Source of the DNA: an uncultured Pelagibacteraceae bacterium | GTDB lineage: Bacteria > Pseudomonadota > Alphaproteobacteria > Pelagibacterales > Pelagibacteraceae | Length of the DNA stretch: 53,666 nucleotides | Assembly: GCA_902565935.1 (NCBI GenBank) | Contig: CACFGT010000009.1 | Coordinates: 1 to 53,666, forward strand | Reading direction: 5' to 3' | In this document: positions 44,255-52,205 of the stretch, piece after piece | Position numbering within the stretch: the stretch's first letter is position 1 | Layout: every line of letters starts with the position of its first letter | Notes under the pieces: generated by a model | The model's database searches: none | What the model saw: the letters and a program-made list of their open reading frames with translations, nothing else | Told to the model about the DNA's origin: nothing | Made by a program: the position numbers and the translations under genes

Positions 44255-45088
44255 TTGACCGACTCCCTCTCTAATTTAAATTACTTATATTTAATTATAT
44301 TAATGGTCATGGCTGCAATTCCTGTTGGTTTTTTTGCAGGTCTTTTTGGGATAGGTGGTGGTTTAATATCAGTCCCTTTTCTTTTTTTTATATTTGATTT
44401 TTTAAATTTAACTGATGACTACACAATGCATTTAGCTGTTGGTACAGCATTTTTCATAACTATTTTTACCTCTACAGCTTCTGTTCTCACTCATAGAAAA
44501 CATAATGCAGTTGATTTGAGTATTTTAAAAACTTTTGGATTATTTGTAATTTTAGGTGTATTTTTCGGATCTTTTTTGGCAGCAATTTTAAAAACAAAGT
44601 ACTTAGTTCTTTTTTTTTCAATTGTTGTTTTCATATTCGGTGCTTATTTACTTTTACAACAAGAAAATACAAAAAAAATTAAACCGACATTTAGTTTCTT
44701 TCCAAAGGCAGTTTTAGGTTTTATATCTGGTTCAATTTCTGCTCCAATGGGTATAACAGGTGCAATGATGAATGTTCCTATATTAAGATTTTTTGGATAT
44801 TCAATTACAAAAGCTATTGGTAGCGCTGCAGCTATTGGTTTGGTTATTTCCATTTCAGGAACGTTAGGTTTTTTTTCAACTGGACTTTATTTAGATGTAA
44901 ATCTGCCTTTGAGTGTTGGTTTCATAAATATTCCCGCGTTTCTAATATTTATTCCAATTACAACAATAATGGCAAGAATAGGGGTAAACACAGTTCATAA
45001 AATGAGAAAAATAAAAGCTCAGAGAATGTTTGGAATATTTCTATATGTTATCGGTACAATTTTTATATTTAGATATTTAAGTTTATAA
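44255..45088 (+). CDS. TauE/SafE-family membrane permease, copy 2
   Basis: 277 residues, TTG start, similar in layout to the previous gene. GFFAGLFGIGGGLISVPFLFF and GFISGSISAPMGITGAMMNVP (parts) show the same duplicated motif, but in the second half the GGG is replaced by GIT, unlike copy 1. HRKHNAVDLSILKTFGLFV aligns with HKEYDAVDFKMVKSFGVFI of copy 1. The two may form a heteromer or have diverged in substrate. No terminator follows on this strand. Confidence 0.83.
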   Translation: MTDSLSNLNYLYLIILMVMAAIPVGFFAGLFGIGGGLISVPFLFFIFDFLNLTDDYTMHLAVGTAFFITIFTSTASVLTHRKHNAVDLSILKTFGLFVILGVFFGSFLAAILKTKYLVLFFSIVVFIFGAYLLLQQENTKKIKPTFSFFPKAVLGFISGSISAPMGITGAMMNVPILRFFGYSITKAIGSAAAIGLVISISGTLGFFSTGLYLDVNLPLSVGFINIPAFLIFIPITTIMARIGVNTVHKMRKIKAQRMFGIFLYVIGTIFIFRYLSL

Positions 45089-45117
45089 TTTATTTGAAGT
45101 ATTATTTTTAAGAATGT

Positions 45118-45154
45118 AAAAAAAAAGGGTGGCTTCAGTCTCCCTCTACCACCC
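45118..45154 (-). terminator. Minus-strand terminator with G-rich loop
   Basis: GGGTGG and CCACCC (45149-45154 and 45127-45132 in minus-strand order) form a 6-base GC-rich stem around a 16-base purine-rich loop. Nine U's follow (complement of A's 45118-45126). It lies 71 bp beyond the small lipoprotein gene stop. It is the only convergent junction here with a clear terminator. Confidence 0.7.
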
Positions 45155-45224
45155 ATATTTATATTTTAACTGATTCTATTTAAATATAAAAACTCGTAAT
45201 AATTGAATATTCATCTCCACTTAA

Positions 45225-45545
45225 TTAAGGCAAATGTTCAATTTCAGATACTTTAGATATTTCTACAGTTTCTGTTTTAATAATAAGGAGTATTGGTGGT
45301 TTTATTTGTGTTTGAGTGATTCTATTAATAAAATTTCTACTTTTATTTTCTAATTTATTTCTTTCCTTCTCAAAATCTTTTTTAATTTTATTAACTATTT
45401 CACTAGAACCGTAGGATAAAGAAGCTTGATAGATGCTGCCAGTTTTGGAAGCTGTAAAAATTGGACCAAGTAAGGAAATATTTGATGGAGCACTACAACT
45501 AGATAAAAATGATAGAGCAATAATTAAAAAAAATATATTTTTCAT
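45225..45545 (-). CDS. Small predicted lipoprotein
   Basis: 106 residues from ATG 45545 (a TTG one codon earlier is possible). A short signal peptide ends in the lipobox LSSC, so Cys17 should be lipidated. The mature part opens LGPIFTASKTGSIYQASLSYGSS, which looks like a conserved short module (in two parts), followed by a charged helix. I do not recognise a family. It probably sits on the periplasmic face of a membrane; the terminator at 45118-45154 ends its transcript. Confidence 0.65.
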   Translation of the reverse strand: MKNIFFLIIALSFLSSCSAPSNISLLGPIFTASKTGSIYQASLSYGSSEIVNKIKKDFEKERNKLENKSRNFINRITQTQIKPPILLIIKTETVEISKVSEIEHLP

Positions 45546-45692
45546 CAAAATGTAACTACATGATTCTTAAAAAAAAAAATTACAGTTTTTTTGATTTTAA
45601 TTTTTTATTTTCACGTATGAATTGTATTTAACCAACTCAATTTAAACACTAAATCTGTTTAAAAATATAAAATTTTGCCTTAGCCTTTTTAA

Positions 45693-46781
45693 GTGAAAAA
45701 TAAAAATAAAAAAAAGAAACTTCTTTCAAATCCTTTTGAGATATCTCCAATTAATTTCTTTTCAGATACTAAAAAAAAATTTGACCATTTTTATACTAAT
45801 TTAAAAAAAACAAGAGAAAAAGAAAAAATTAAATTAGAAAAAAAAATGAAAATAGAAAAAATTAAAGAAGAGCGAAATGAAGAAAAGAGAATTAAAAAAG
45901 AAAAGCTTGATAAAATAAGAGAAGAGAAAAAACAAATTCAAGCTCAAAAGAAAATGATAATAGATAATGAAAAACAAGTAAGAAAAAATGAGGAAAGAAG
46001 AAGAAAAATTGAAGCAAAACAAATTAAGATTGAACAACAAAAAATAAAAGATTTAGAGGCTAAAAAAATAAGAGAGGATGCGAGAAAACTCAAAGAAGAA
46101 GAGCTTAGAATAAAAATGCTTGAAAGACAAAGAATAAGAGAAGAAAAGATAAAAATTAAAGAAGAAAAAATTAAAGAAAAAGAGATAGCAGCTCAAAGAA
46201 TTAGAGAAGAAAAAGAAAAAGAAAGACAAGAGAAAAATAGAATAAAAGAAATAGAAAAACAAAAACGTTTAGATGAGGAACAAAAAATTAGAGAAGCAGC
46301 GAGAAAACTTAAATACGAAGAAGAAAGATTGAGAGAAACAGAAAATAGATTAAGAAATCTTGAAATAGAGAGACAACAAGAGTTAGAGAGACAAATTCTA
46401 AGAGAACAAGCAGATCAAAGAGTTAAAGAAGAGGAATTACGTCTAAAAGAGGAAAAAATAAAAGCTGCTGAGGCTGAAAGATTAAGACAGGAAAAAGAAG
46501 AAAGAGATCGAAGAGAGGAAATCAGAAAAGAGGAAGAAAAACAAAAAAAGATTGAGGAAGAGAGATTATTAGCTATTAAAGAAAAAGAAGAAGAAGAAAA
46601 AAGAATTGAAGAAGAGAACAGAAGAATAAAAGAGTGGGAAATTAAGTTTGATGAGGAACAAAAGAAAAAAGAGGAAGAATTAATTAGAAAATTTTATTCA
46701 GATAGTTCTGAAAATACCTCAAGTAATAATGATGAACAAATTAAAAAAGATCATTTAAAAGACGAGGATAGATCAAATTAA
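45693..46781 (+). CDS. Very charged long-helix protein (ER/K-type), unknown function
   Basis: 362 residues, GTG start. After about 45 residues, nearly the whole chain to about residue 335 is Glu, Lys and Arg with spaced Ile/Leu, in blocks like REEKIKIKEEKIKEKE and RQQELERQILREQ. This is the pattern of a single stable alpha-helix or long coiled coil, roughly 40 nm if continuous. There is no signal peptide or membrane span. The C-terminus is polar and serine-rich (SDSSENTSSNN). It might be a structural or spacer protein; similarity to TolA-like or caldesmon-like repeats is compositional only. Confidence 0.65.
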   Translation: MKNKNKKKKLLSNPFEISPINFFSDTKKKFDHFYTNLKKTREKEKIKLEKKMKIEKIKEERNEEKRIKKEKLDKIREEKKQIQAQKKMIIDNEKQVRKNEERRRKIEAKQIKIEQQKIKDLEAKKIREDARKLKEEELRIKMLERQRIREEKIKIKEEKIKEKEIAAQRIREEKEKERQEKNRIKEIEKQKRLDEEQKIREAARKLKYEEERLRETENRLRNLEIERQQELERQILREQADQRVKEEELRLKEEKIKAAEAERLRQEKEERDRREEIRKEEEKQKKIEEERLLAIKEKEEEEKRIEEENRRIKEWEIKFDEEQKKKEEELIRKFYSDSSENTSSNNDEQIKKDHLKDEDRSN

Positions 46782-47554
46782 GCTATAATTACTTTTACAG
46801 AACCTAATTTGTCTATTTTACCTACGTGCAGGCCCTTGCTTTTGATTTGAGCAACTCCTAAAGTTGAGCCTGTAAAGACATAAAAATCATTATTCAATTT
46901 TATTTTATCTCTTTTTATTTTGTTAAGAACAAATTTTAATGAGTTGAGTGGATTGATATAAACAGTATTTGTATTACCATTGACTTTGTGATTTATTTTT
47001 TTATTTACAATATTAGTATTTAAATTTTTAACATTAAATTTTTTATATTTTTTCTTTTTTCCAACTAAAAATTTAACATTTGCTCCAAAATCACTACAAA
47101 GATCTCCAAAAGATTTAATACCTTTTTTATTTTGTCTGTAACCTACAATCTCTATACAAGGAGCAATGTGAGATATAAATTTAGAGATGTTTCTTTCTGT
47201 TATTTTAATTTTTGTTAAAAAAAAGGATTTTTTAATTAAATAACATACTTCAAGTTCAATACCTAAGGTAGATTTGTTAATTTTTACTCTTTTGCCACTC
47301 TTTAAAAAATTTCTTTTATAAACAGATGCATAGAAGGGTTCTTTTTCTTTTAATTTTTTAATTAGCGGAATTCCAGTACCTGCAGCTTTGAATCCGATTA
47401 TTGGTTGATCGATTTTACTCTCACAAAGTTTTCTTAATTTTTGAGCCTCAGATATTTTTTTTGTAAATTTACTAGGTATTGGTGAAATAATTTTATTTTT
47501 TAAAAATGCTGCAACAAGTTTGTTGGCTGTTTTTTCAATTAATGTTTTTTTCAT
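46778..47554 (-). CDS. 2-keto-4-pentenoate hydratase/MhpD-family protein
   Basis: 258 residues. IIGFKAAGTG, LGIELEVCYLI with the metal-binding ExE-type acid pair, ISHIAPCIEIVG and FTGSTLGVAQIKSKG follow the hydratase/decarboxylase (FAA hydrolase-like) fold. It would act on a 2-keto acid with divalent metal; the substrate is not shown. It is the last gene of the six-gene minus-strand run, 6 bp after the FkbM-family gene. Its stop shares TTAA with the convergent ER/K gene. Confidence 0.75.
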   Translation of the reverse strand: MKKTLIEKTANKLVAAFLKNKIISPIPSKFTKKISEAQKLRKLCESKIDQPIIGFKAAGTGIPLIKKLKEKEPFYASVYKRNFLKSGKRVKINKSTLGIELEVCYLIKKSFFLTKIKITERNISKFISHIAPCIEIVGYRQNKKGIKSFGDLCSDFGANVKFLVGKKKKYKKFNVKNLNTNIVNKKINHKVNGNTNTVYINPLNSLKFVLNKIKRDKIKLNNDFYVFTGSTLGVAQIKSKGLHVGKIDKLGSVKVIIA

Positions 47555-47560
47555 AACCTA

Positions 47561-48316
47561 TTATTTAGGAAAAAATATGAAATTATTGAATAAGTCAAGA
47601 TTATTAAGTTCAGTCGTGCTCTTTAAATCTTTTTTATTAAAAAAATATGATTTATAGCCTAATGAATTGATAAAATTGATTGATTCTGCAACTTCTTTTT
47701 TTGTGTACTGCTTTTCTATTTCAACTAACAAAATTGGTTTATCCCTTTTAATGGTATTTTTTGCACCTTCGATAACTTCCAACTCATGACCTTCAACGTC
47801 AATTTTAATAAAGGAGATCTTGTTATCAAAATTTAATTCATCAATTTTTTTGGTCTGAATTTCAAAATTTTCATAATTTTCAAAGTTGTTTTCATTATGA
47901 ATAGTCGCTTTTCCCATTTCATAGTATTCCTCAAAAATTTCTTTATTTGAGTTTGAATTTCTTATTGGAATTTTAAGATTTATAGTTTTATTTTGGTTAC
48001 TTAGGGCAAAATTATATAAATGAATATTCTTAATAAATTTTTTTAAGTTTTTATTAATATATTTAAAAATTATTGGATTAGGTTCAAAAGAATGTACTTT
48101 TTCAGAATATTTAGACATTTCATAAGAATAAACTCCTCTATAAACACCAACATCTATACTATCTGTTCCTGATTTAATGAATTTTTTTACTAAATTGATT
48201 TCTTGTTCATCGTTTCTTTTGATTGATCTTTGCAGCCTTCTTTTTAAAAGAAATCCTTCTGGAAAAAAAAACTTTTTAAAAAAAAATTCAATCTCTTTAT
48301 TAAATTTTAATCTCAT
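47561..48316 (-). CDS. FkbM-family methyltransferase
   Basis: 251 residues. SIDVGVYRGVYSYEMSKYSEKVHSFEPNP (parts) is the SAM motif I-II region of FkbM enzymes, and FIKIDVEGHELEVIEGA the signature DxEGxE motif near residue 175. FkbM proteins O-methylate sugars or polyketides; here a surface sugar is likely. Its start overlaps the M23 stop (ATGA-type, 4 bases). Confidence 0.85.
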   Translation of the reverse strand: MRLKFNKEIEFFFKKFFFPEGFLLKRRLQRSIKRNDEQEINLVKKFIKSGTDSIDVGVYRGVYSYEMSKYSEKVHSFEPNPIIFKYINKNLKKFIKNIHLYNFALSNQNKTINLKIPIRNSNSNKEIFEEYYEMGKATIHNENNFENYENFEIQTKKIDELNFDNKISFIKIDVEGHELEVIEGAKNTIKRDKPILLVEIEKQYTKKEVAESINFINSLGYKSYFFNKKDLKSTTELNNLDLFNNFIFFPK

Positions 48317-49119
48317 TTATTTTCTAAGACGGACATTGGATCTAACCTTTCACCAAACCAATTAAGCCTGATATCTAAATGGGGACCTGTTGCTCTTCCA
48401 GTTTCACCAACAGTTCCAACCACATCCCCTTTTTTAACATGGTCACCAACTTTTACAAAAATCTTATCCATATGCATATATAAAGTTGATACACCATGTC
48501 CATGGTCAAAAATGATTGTTCCACCAGTGTAATACAAATCGTTTTCAGATAATGTTACAATGCCATTATTCATTGCCTTAACAGGTGTGCCTTTTTTTTG
48601 AGCAAAATCTAAACCATAATGAGGCCATTTAGGAATTCCATTTAAAATTCTTTGACTTCCATAAACACCTGTAATTATTGCATTGTCCACTGGAAAAATA
48701 AATTTTTCTTTAAAAAAAGATAAATCAGTATTAATTTTTCTCGCTTCACCAATTAATTTATTCTCATTATTGATTCTTTCATAGAATTCTTCTGGAGGTG
48801 TTACTTTTTTCTTAGGTAAACCATCAATTTTTTGAATTTTGTATTTTCTTCCAATTATTTTTTTTACAATAGTATTAGATTGATCATTTATTTTTTCAAC
48901 AATTGTAATATCATATTTTCTATCTTTACTAATTCCAAAAGCAAAATAACCTTCTTTTGAAACTTTGATCTTCTTTTTATCAATAAAAATTTTTGCTTCA
49001 GGCATTGTTTTTCCAATAATAAAATGGCCTTGTCTAAATTTTCCATCAAATTCAACTGCATCAACATTTATTGATGTTAAAAAGATAAAAAAAAATATTT
49101 TGATTATTTTGCTGTCCAT
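48313..49119 (-). CDS. M23-family metallopeptidase with His-to-Asp ligand change
   Basis: 268 residues with an N-terminal signal peptide (about 1-21). The C-terminal peptidase domain has HYGLDFA (His167, Asp171), LYMHM (His216) and GPHLDI, where the second His of the usual HLH motif is Asp249. The N-terminal ~135 residues are a beta-rich region without motifs. M23 enzymes cut peptidoglycan cross-links; the Asp variant could still bind metal or be inactive. It overlaps the SDR gene by 16 bp. Confidence 0.82.
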   Translation of the reverse strand: MDSKIIKIFFFIFLTSINVDAVEFDGKFRQGHFIIGKTMPEAKIFIDKKKIKVSKEGYFAFGISKDRKYDITIVEKINDQSNTIVKKIIGRKYKIQKIDGLPKKKVTPPEEFYERINNENKLIGEARKINTDLSFFKEKFIFPVDNAIITGVYGSQRILNGIPKWPHYGLDFAQKKGTPVKAMNNGIVTLSENDLYYTGGTIIFDHGHGVSTLYMHMDKIFVKVGDHVKKGDVVGTVGETGRATGPHLDIRLNWFGERLDPMSVLENK

Positions 49120-49871
49120 CCGCCATCAACTAATAAAGAAGTTCCTGTGATCATTGACGCAGCATCAGAGGCTAAAAAAACAGCAGCAGAGGCTACTTCG
49201 GATAGTTCCGCAAATCTTCCAATGGGGATATTATTGAGAGTTTCTTTTTTAAACTTTTTATTTTTTAAAAATTTTTTGGTCATAGGAGTTACAACAAAAG
49301 TAGGACAAACTGTGTTTACTCTAATATTAAATTTGGCTAGATCAATTGACATTCCTTTTGTAAGTCCCTCTAAGCCAAATTTGGTCATATTATAAACACT
49401 TCTAATTGGTCCACCTACATGTCCCATCTGTGATGACATATTTACTATTGCACCACCAATTTTTTTTCTATTTTTTGTTTTTATCATCTTCAAGGCACAT
49501 AATTGAGCTAAGTTGAATGTTGCGATAGTATTAATCCTTACTAAATATTCCATATTTCTGGTTTTTACTTTTGTAAAGTGCTCTGGAATATTATTTCCTG
49601 CATTATTTATTAAAATATCAATTTTAGGAATTTTATTAATTATATTTTTGATTTGATTATAGTTTGTGATGTCACACACATAAGCTTTACATTTTGATTT
49701 AAGTTTTTTAATTTTTTTAGAAACTTCATTTAAATCTTTTTGAGTTCTACTAATTATAATTAGATTTGCACCTGCTTCAGCTAATGCGATTGCACATGCT
49801 TTTCCAATACCTTTTCCAGCACCTGTTACGACTGCAGTTTTATTTTTTAAGTTATAATTTTTTAAATACAT
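49104..49871 (-). CDS. SDR-family oxidoreductase
   Basis: 255 residues, classical short-chain dehydrogenase: TGAGKGIGKACA (about 17-28), NNAGNN, catalytic Ser in MSSQMG with YNMTK (YxxxK), and the C-terminal SMITGTSLLVDGGWTAK (VDGG). It reduces or oxidises an alcohol/ketone with NAD(P); substrate unknown. The start shares one base with the terC stop (TAATG). Confidence 0.88.
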   Translation of the reverse strand: MYLKNYNLKNKTAVVTGAGKGIGKACAIALAEAGANLIIISRTQKDLNEVSKKIKKLKSKCKAYVCDITNYNQIKNIINKIPKIDILINNAGNNIPEHFTKVKTRNMEYLVRINTIATFNLAQLCALKMIKTKNRKKIGGAIVNMSSQMGHVGGPIRSVYNMTKFGLEGLTKGMSIDLAKFNIRVNTVCPTFVVTPMTKKFLKNKKFKKETLNNIPIGRFAELSEVASAAVFLASDAASMITGTSLLVDGGWTAK

Positions 49872-50464
49872 TATAAAAACAATATTTTAATATCTGTATA
49901 AATCAATTCAATAGCAACAATTAATATTGCTATTAATCCAGCCCATGCAATCCATTTATACTTTTTAATCCAATTAGAAATTAATGTTGCAGCAAAAGCC
50001 ATTAATACAATTGATAAAACTAAACCAAATACTAATAATTTATAATGATCACCCGCTGCCCCAGCTACACCCAAAACATTATCTAAACTCATGGTAAAAT
50101 CAGCTAATAAAATTGTCCAAATAGCTTTTAAGAAGCTTGAGTTATCAACTTTAATATTCTCTTCGTGATCAGAGCCTTTGATGACATCTGTATAAAGTTT
50201 GTAGACAATATAAAGAAGAAGCAGTCCACCCAGTAATCTTAATCCAGTTATTTGCAATAAATACGCAGTAAGTAAAGTTAAAATTATTCTTAAGATAACT
50301 GCACCACCAATTCCCCAAAAAATAATTTTTTTTCTTTGCTCTGATGGAAATTTTGATGCAACCATTCCAATTATAATCGCATTATCTCCAGCTAAAACTA
50401 AATCTATTAAAATAATTTGTGTTAAGATTGTTAATTGCTCTGGAGTAAATAATTCAGCAAACAT
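49871..50464 (-). CDS. TerC-family membrane protein
   Basis: 197 residues with about six to seven spans. LIDLVLAGDNAIIIGM and LADFTMSLDNVLGVAGAA are the paired D-N motifs of TerC/YjbE proteins, which are linked to manganese or other metal efflux and to metalation of exported proteins. It shares one base with each neighbour (TAATG both sides), so it is translationally coupled to the GMC dehydrogenase before and the SDR after. Confidence 0.88.
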   Translation of the reverse strand: MFAELFTPEQLTILTQIILIDLVLAGDNAIIIGMVASKFPSEQRKKIIFWGIGGAVILRIILTLLTAYLLQITGLRLLGGLLLLYIVYKLYTDVIKGSDHEENIKVDNSSFLKAIWTILLADFTMSLDNVLGVAGAAGDHYKLLVFGLVLSIVLMAFAATLISNWIKKYKWIAWAGLIAILIVAIELIYTDIKILFL

Positions 50465-52074
50465 TAATTTTCTAGTATCATATCAGCACCTTTTTCTGCA
50501 ATCATTATTGTTGGTGCATTTGTATTTCCCGAGGTAATGTTTGGCATAATTGAAGCATCAATCACTCTTAAGTTTTGAATACCTTTAACTTTAAGTTTTT
50601 CATCAACAACTGCCATATCATCCTGTCCCATTTTACAAGTACCAACAGGATGAAAAATTGTTTGAGTGAAATCTGAACCTGCTTTAACTAATTCTTCATC
50701 ATCAGTAATATGAACTCCTGGTCTATATTCTTCTGGCTCATATTGTTTGAATGTTTCAGTTTCTAACATTATTTTTCTAACAATTTTTAATCCCTGAGCT
50801 GCAACTTTTCTGTCATCTTCAGTAGATAAATAATTCATTTTAATTTTGGGATAAATTCTACTATCATTATTAACTATATTGATTTCACCTCTGCTAGTAG
50901 GTCTAATATTTGCAACAGTTGGAGTAATTCCTTCAAAGTCATGCATCGGAGTTACGCCTAAAATGTCTGTGCTAACAGGCGATACATGGAATTGTAAATT
51001 AGGAGTAGCTCTTGAAGGATCACTTTTAACAAACGCACAAACTTGACTAGCTCCCATAGTTACAGGTCCACTTTGATTAACTAAATATTCAAGTCCCATT
51101 AAAAATCTTCCAAATAAACTTTCAACTTTTCTATTGAGTGATTTTAAATTTTTGACTTTATAAACTGGTCTAAACATTAAATGATCCTGTAAATTTTTAC
51201 CAACACCATTTGACTCATGAACAATTTCTATACCTAAGTTTTTAAGTTTGTTAGCATCACCAATTCCAGATACCTGCAAAATATGAGGAGATCCAATTGA
51301 TCCTGCAGATAAAATTACTTCTTTATTGGCATTAACAGTATTAATTTTCTCTCCAATAAAATAATTAACCCCTGTAGCTTTTTTACCTTTGAAATTTATT
51401 TTTTGAACATGAGCTTTAGTTATAATTTTTAAATTAGATCTTTTTTTTACAGGATTTAAATATCCTTTAGCAGCACTACATCTAAGTTTCAATCCTGCTT
51501 TATTAAAGCTTGTGGTGAATTGAAAAAAACCGACACCAAAGTTATTTCCAGTATTAAAGTCATTGGTTTTAGGTATCCCATATTCTTCAGCTGCATTTTG
51601 AAATTCATCAAGTAATTTTAAGTTAATCTTTTTATTTGCTACAGTAATTGGGCCATTATCATTATGAAATTCACTTTTTCCTAATTCATTATTCTCTGAT
51701 TTAAGAAAATAGGGCAAAACATTTTCCCAATCCCAACCTGTATTACCCAGTTGTCTCCATACATCATAATCTTCTTTTTGTCCTCTAATCCATAAAAGTC
51801 CATTAATCGAAGAGCTTCCACCTAAAGTTTTTCCTCTAGGATATCTAATCGATCTATTATTCATTGTTTCATCAGGTTCAGTTTTAAAACACCAATCAAC
51901 TTTTGGATTATGCATTGTTTTAAAATATCCAACTGGAATATGTATCCATGGATAATTATCCTTACCACCAGCTTCGATTAACAAAACTTTATTTGATGGA
52001 TTTGCAGAAAGTCTATTTGCAAGAACGCAACCAGCTGATCCTGCTCCAATAATAATGTAATCAAAATTTTCCAT
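50464..52074 (-). CDS. GMC-family oxidoreductase, choline dehydrogenase-like
   Basis: 536 residues. IIGAGSAGCVLANRLS is the FAD motif, PRGKTLGGSSSINGLLWIRGQ the GMC signature 1, GSIGSPHILQVSGIG signature 2, and FHPVGTCKMG plus SGNTNAPTIMIAEKGAD hold the active-site His and Asn. Length and motifs are close to BetA, but the family also oxidises other alcohols. It begins the six-gene operon and is divergent from the second TRAP transporter by 131 bp. Confidence 0.87.
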   Translation of the reverse strand: MENFDYIIIGAGSAGCVLANRLSANPSNKVLLIEAGGKDNYPWIHIPVGYFKTMHNPKVDWCFKTEPDETMNNRSIRYPRGKTLGGSSSINGLLWIRGQKEDYDVWRQLGNTGWDWENVLPYFLKSENNELGKSEFHNDNGPITVANKKINLKLLDEFQNAAEEYGIPKTNDFNTGNNFGVGFFQFTTSFNKAGLKLRCSAAKGYLNPVKKRSNLKIITKAHVQKINFKGKKATGVNYFIGEKINTVNANKEVILSAGSIGSPHILQVSGIGDANKLKNLGIEIVHESNGVGKNLQDHLMFRPVYKVKNLKSLNRKVESLFGRFLMGLEYLVNQSGPVTMGASQVCAFVKSDPSRATPNLQFHVSPVSTDILGVTPMHDFEGITPTVANIRPTSRGEINIVNNDSRIYPKIKMNYLSTEDDRKVAAQGLKIVRKIMLETETFKQYEPEEYRPGVHITDDEELVKAGSDFTQTIFHPVGTCKMGQDDMAVVDEKLKVKGIQNLRVIDASIMPNITSGNTNAPTIMIAEKGADMILEN

Positions 52075-52130
52075 TGATAGTTGAATCTTTTTTTAATTAA
52101 TATTATTTAAAGCTTTTACACTCATATTTA

Positions 52131-52184
52131 ACAATTGTCACTTGTGCCAGCTTTGTTTTTCTGATTGTATACTTTCGTTATAAT
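52131..52184 (+). promoter_or_regulatory. Upstream region of the second TRAP operon: palindrome and -10
   Basis: ACAATTGT (52131-52138) is a perfect 8-base palindrome, and TATAAT (52179-52184) is a consensus -10 twenty-one bases before the ATG at 52206. No good -35 at 17 bp is seen (TTGTTT lies 20 bp upstream), which could mean activator dependence. Confidence 0.4.
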
Positions 52185-52205
52185 TAACTAAAAAGAGGAT
52201 TAACA

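Noticed and set aside
45155..45224. A possible 12-codon ORF on the minus strand after the lipoprotein gene.
   Set aside because: GGAG touches the ATG with no spacer, and nothing in the peptide suggests a product.
45089..45224. A riboswitch or known structured RNA in the longest structured gap.
   Set aside because: Only one 6-bp stem with a U-tract is visible; no conserved core of glycine, SAM or TPP riboswitches, SRP RNA or tmRNA was recognised.
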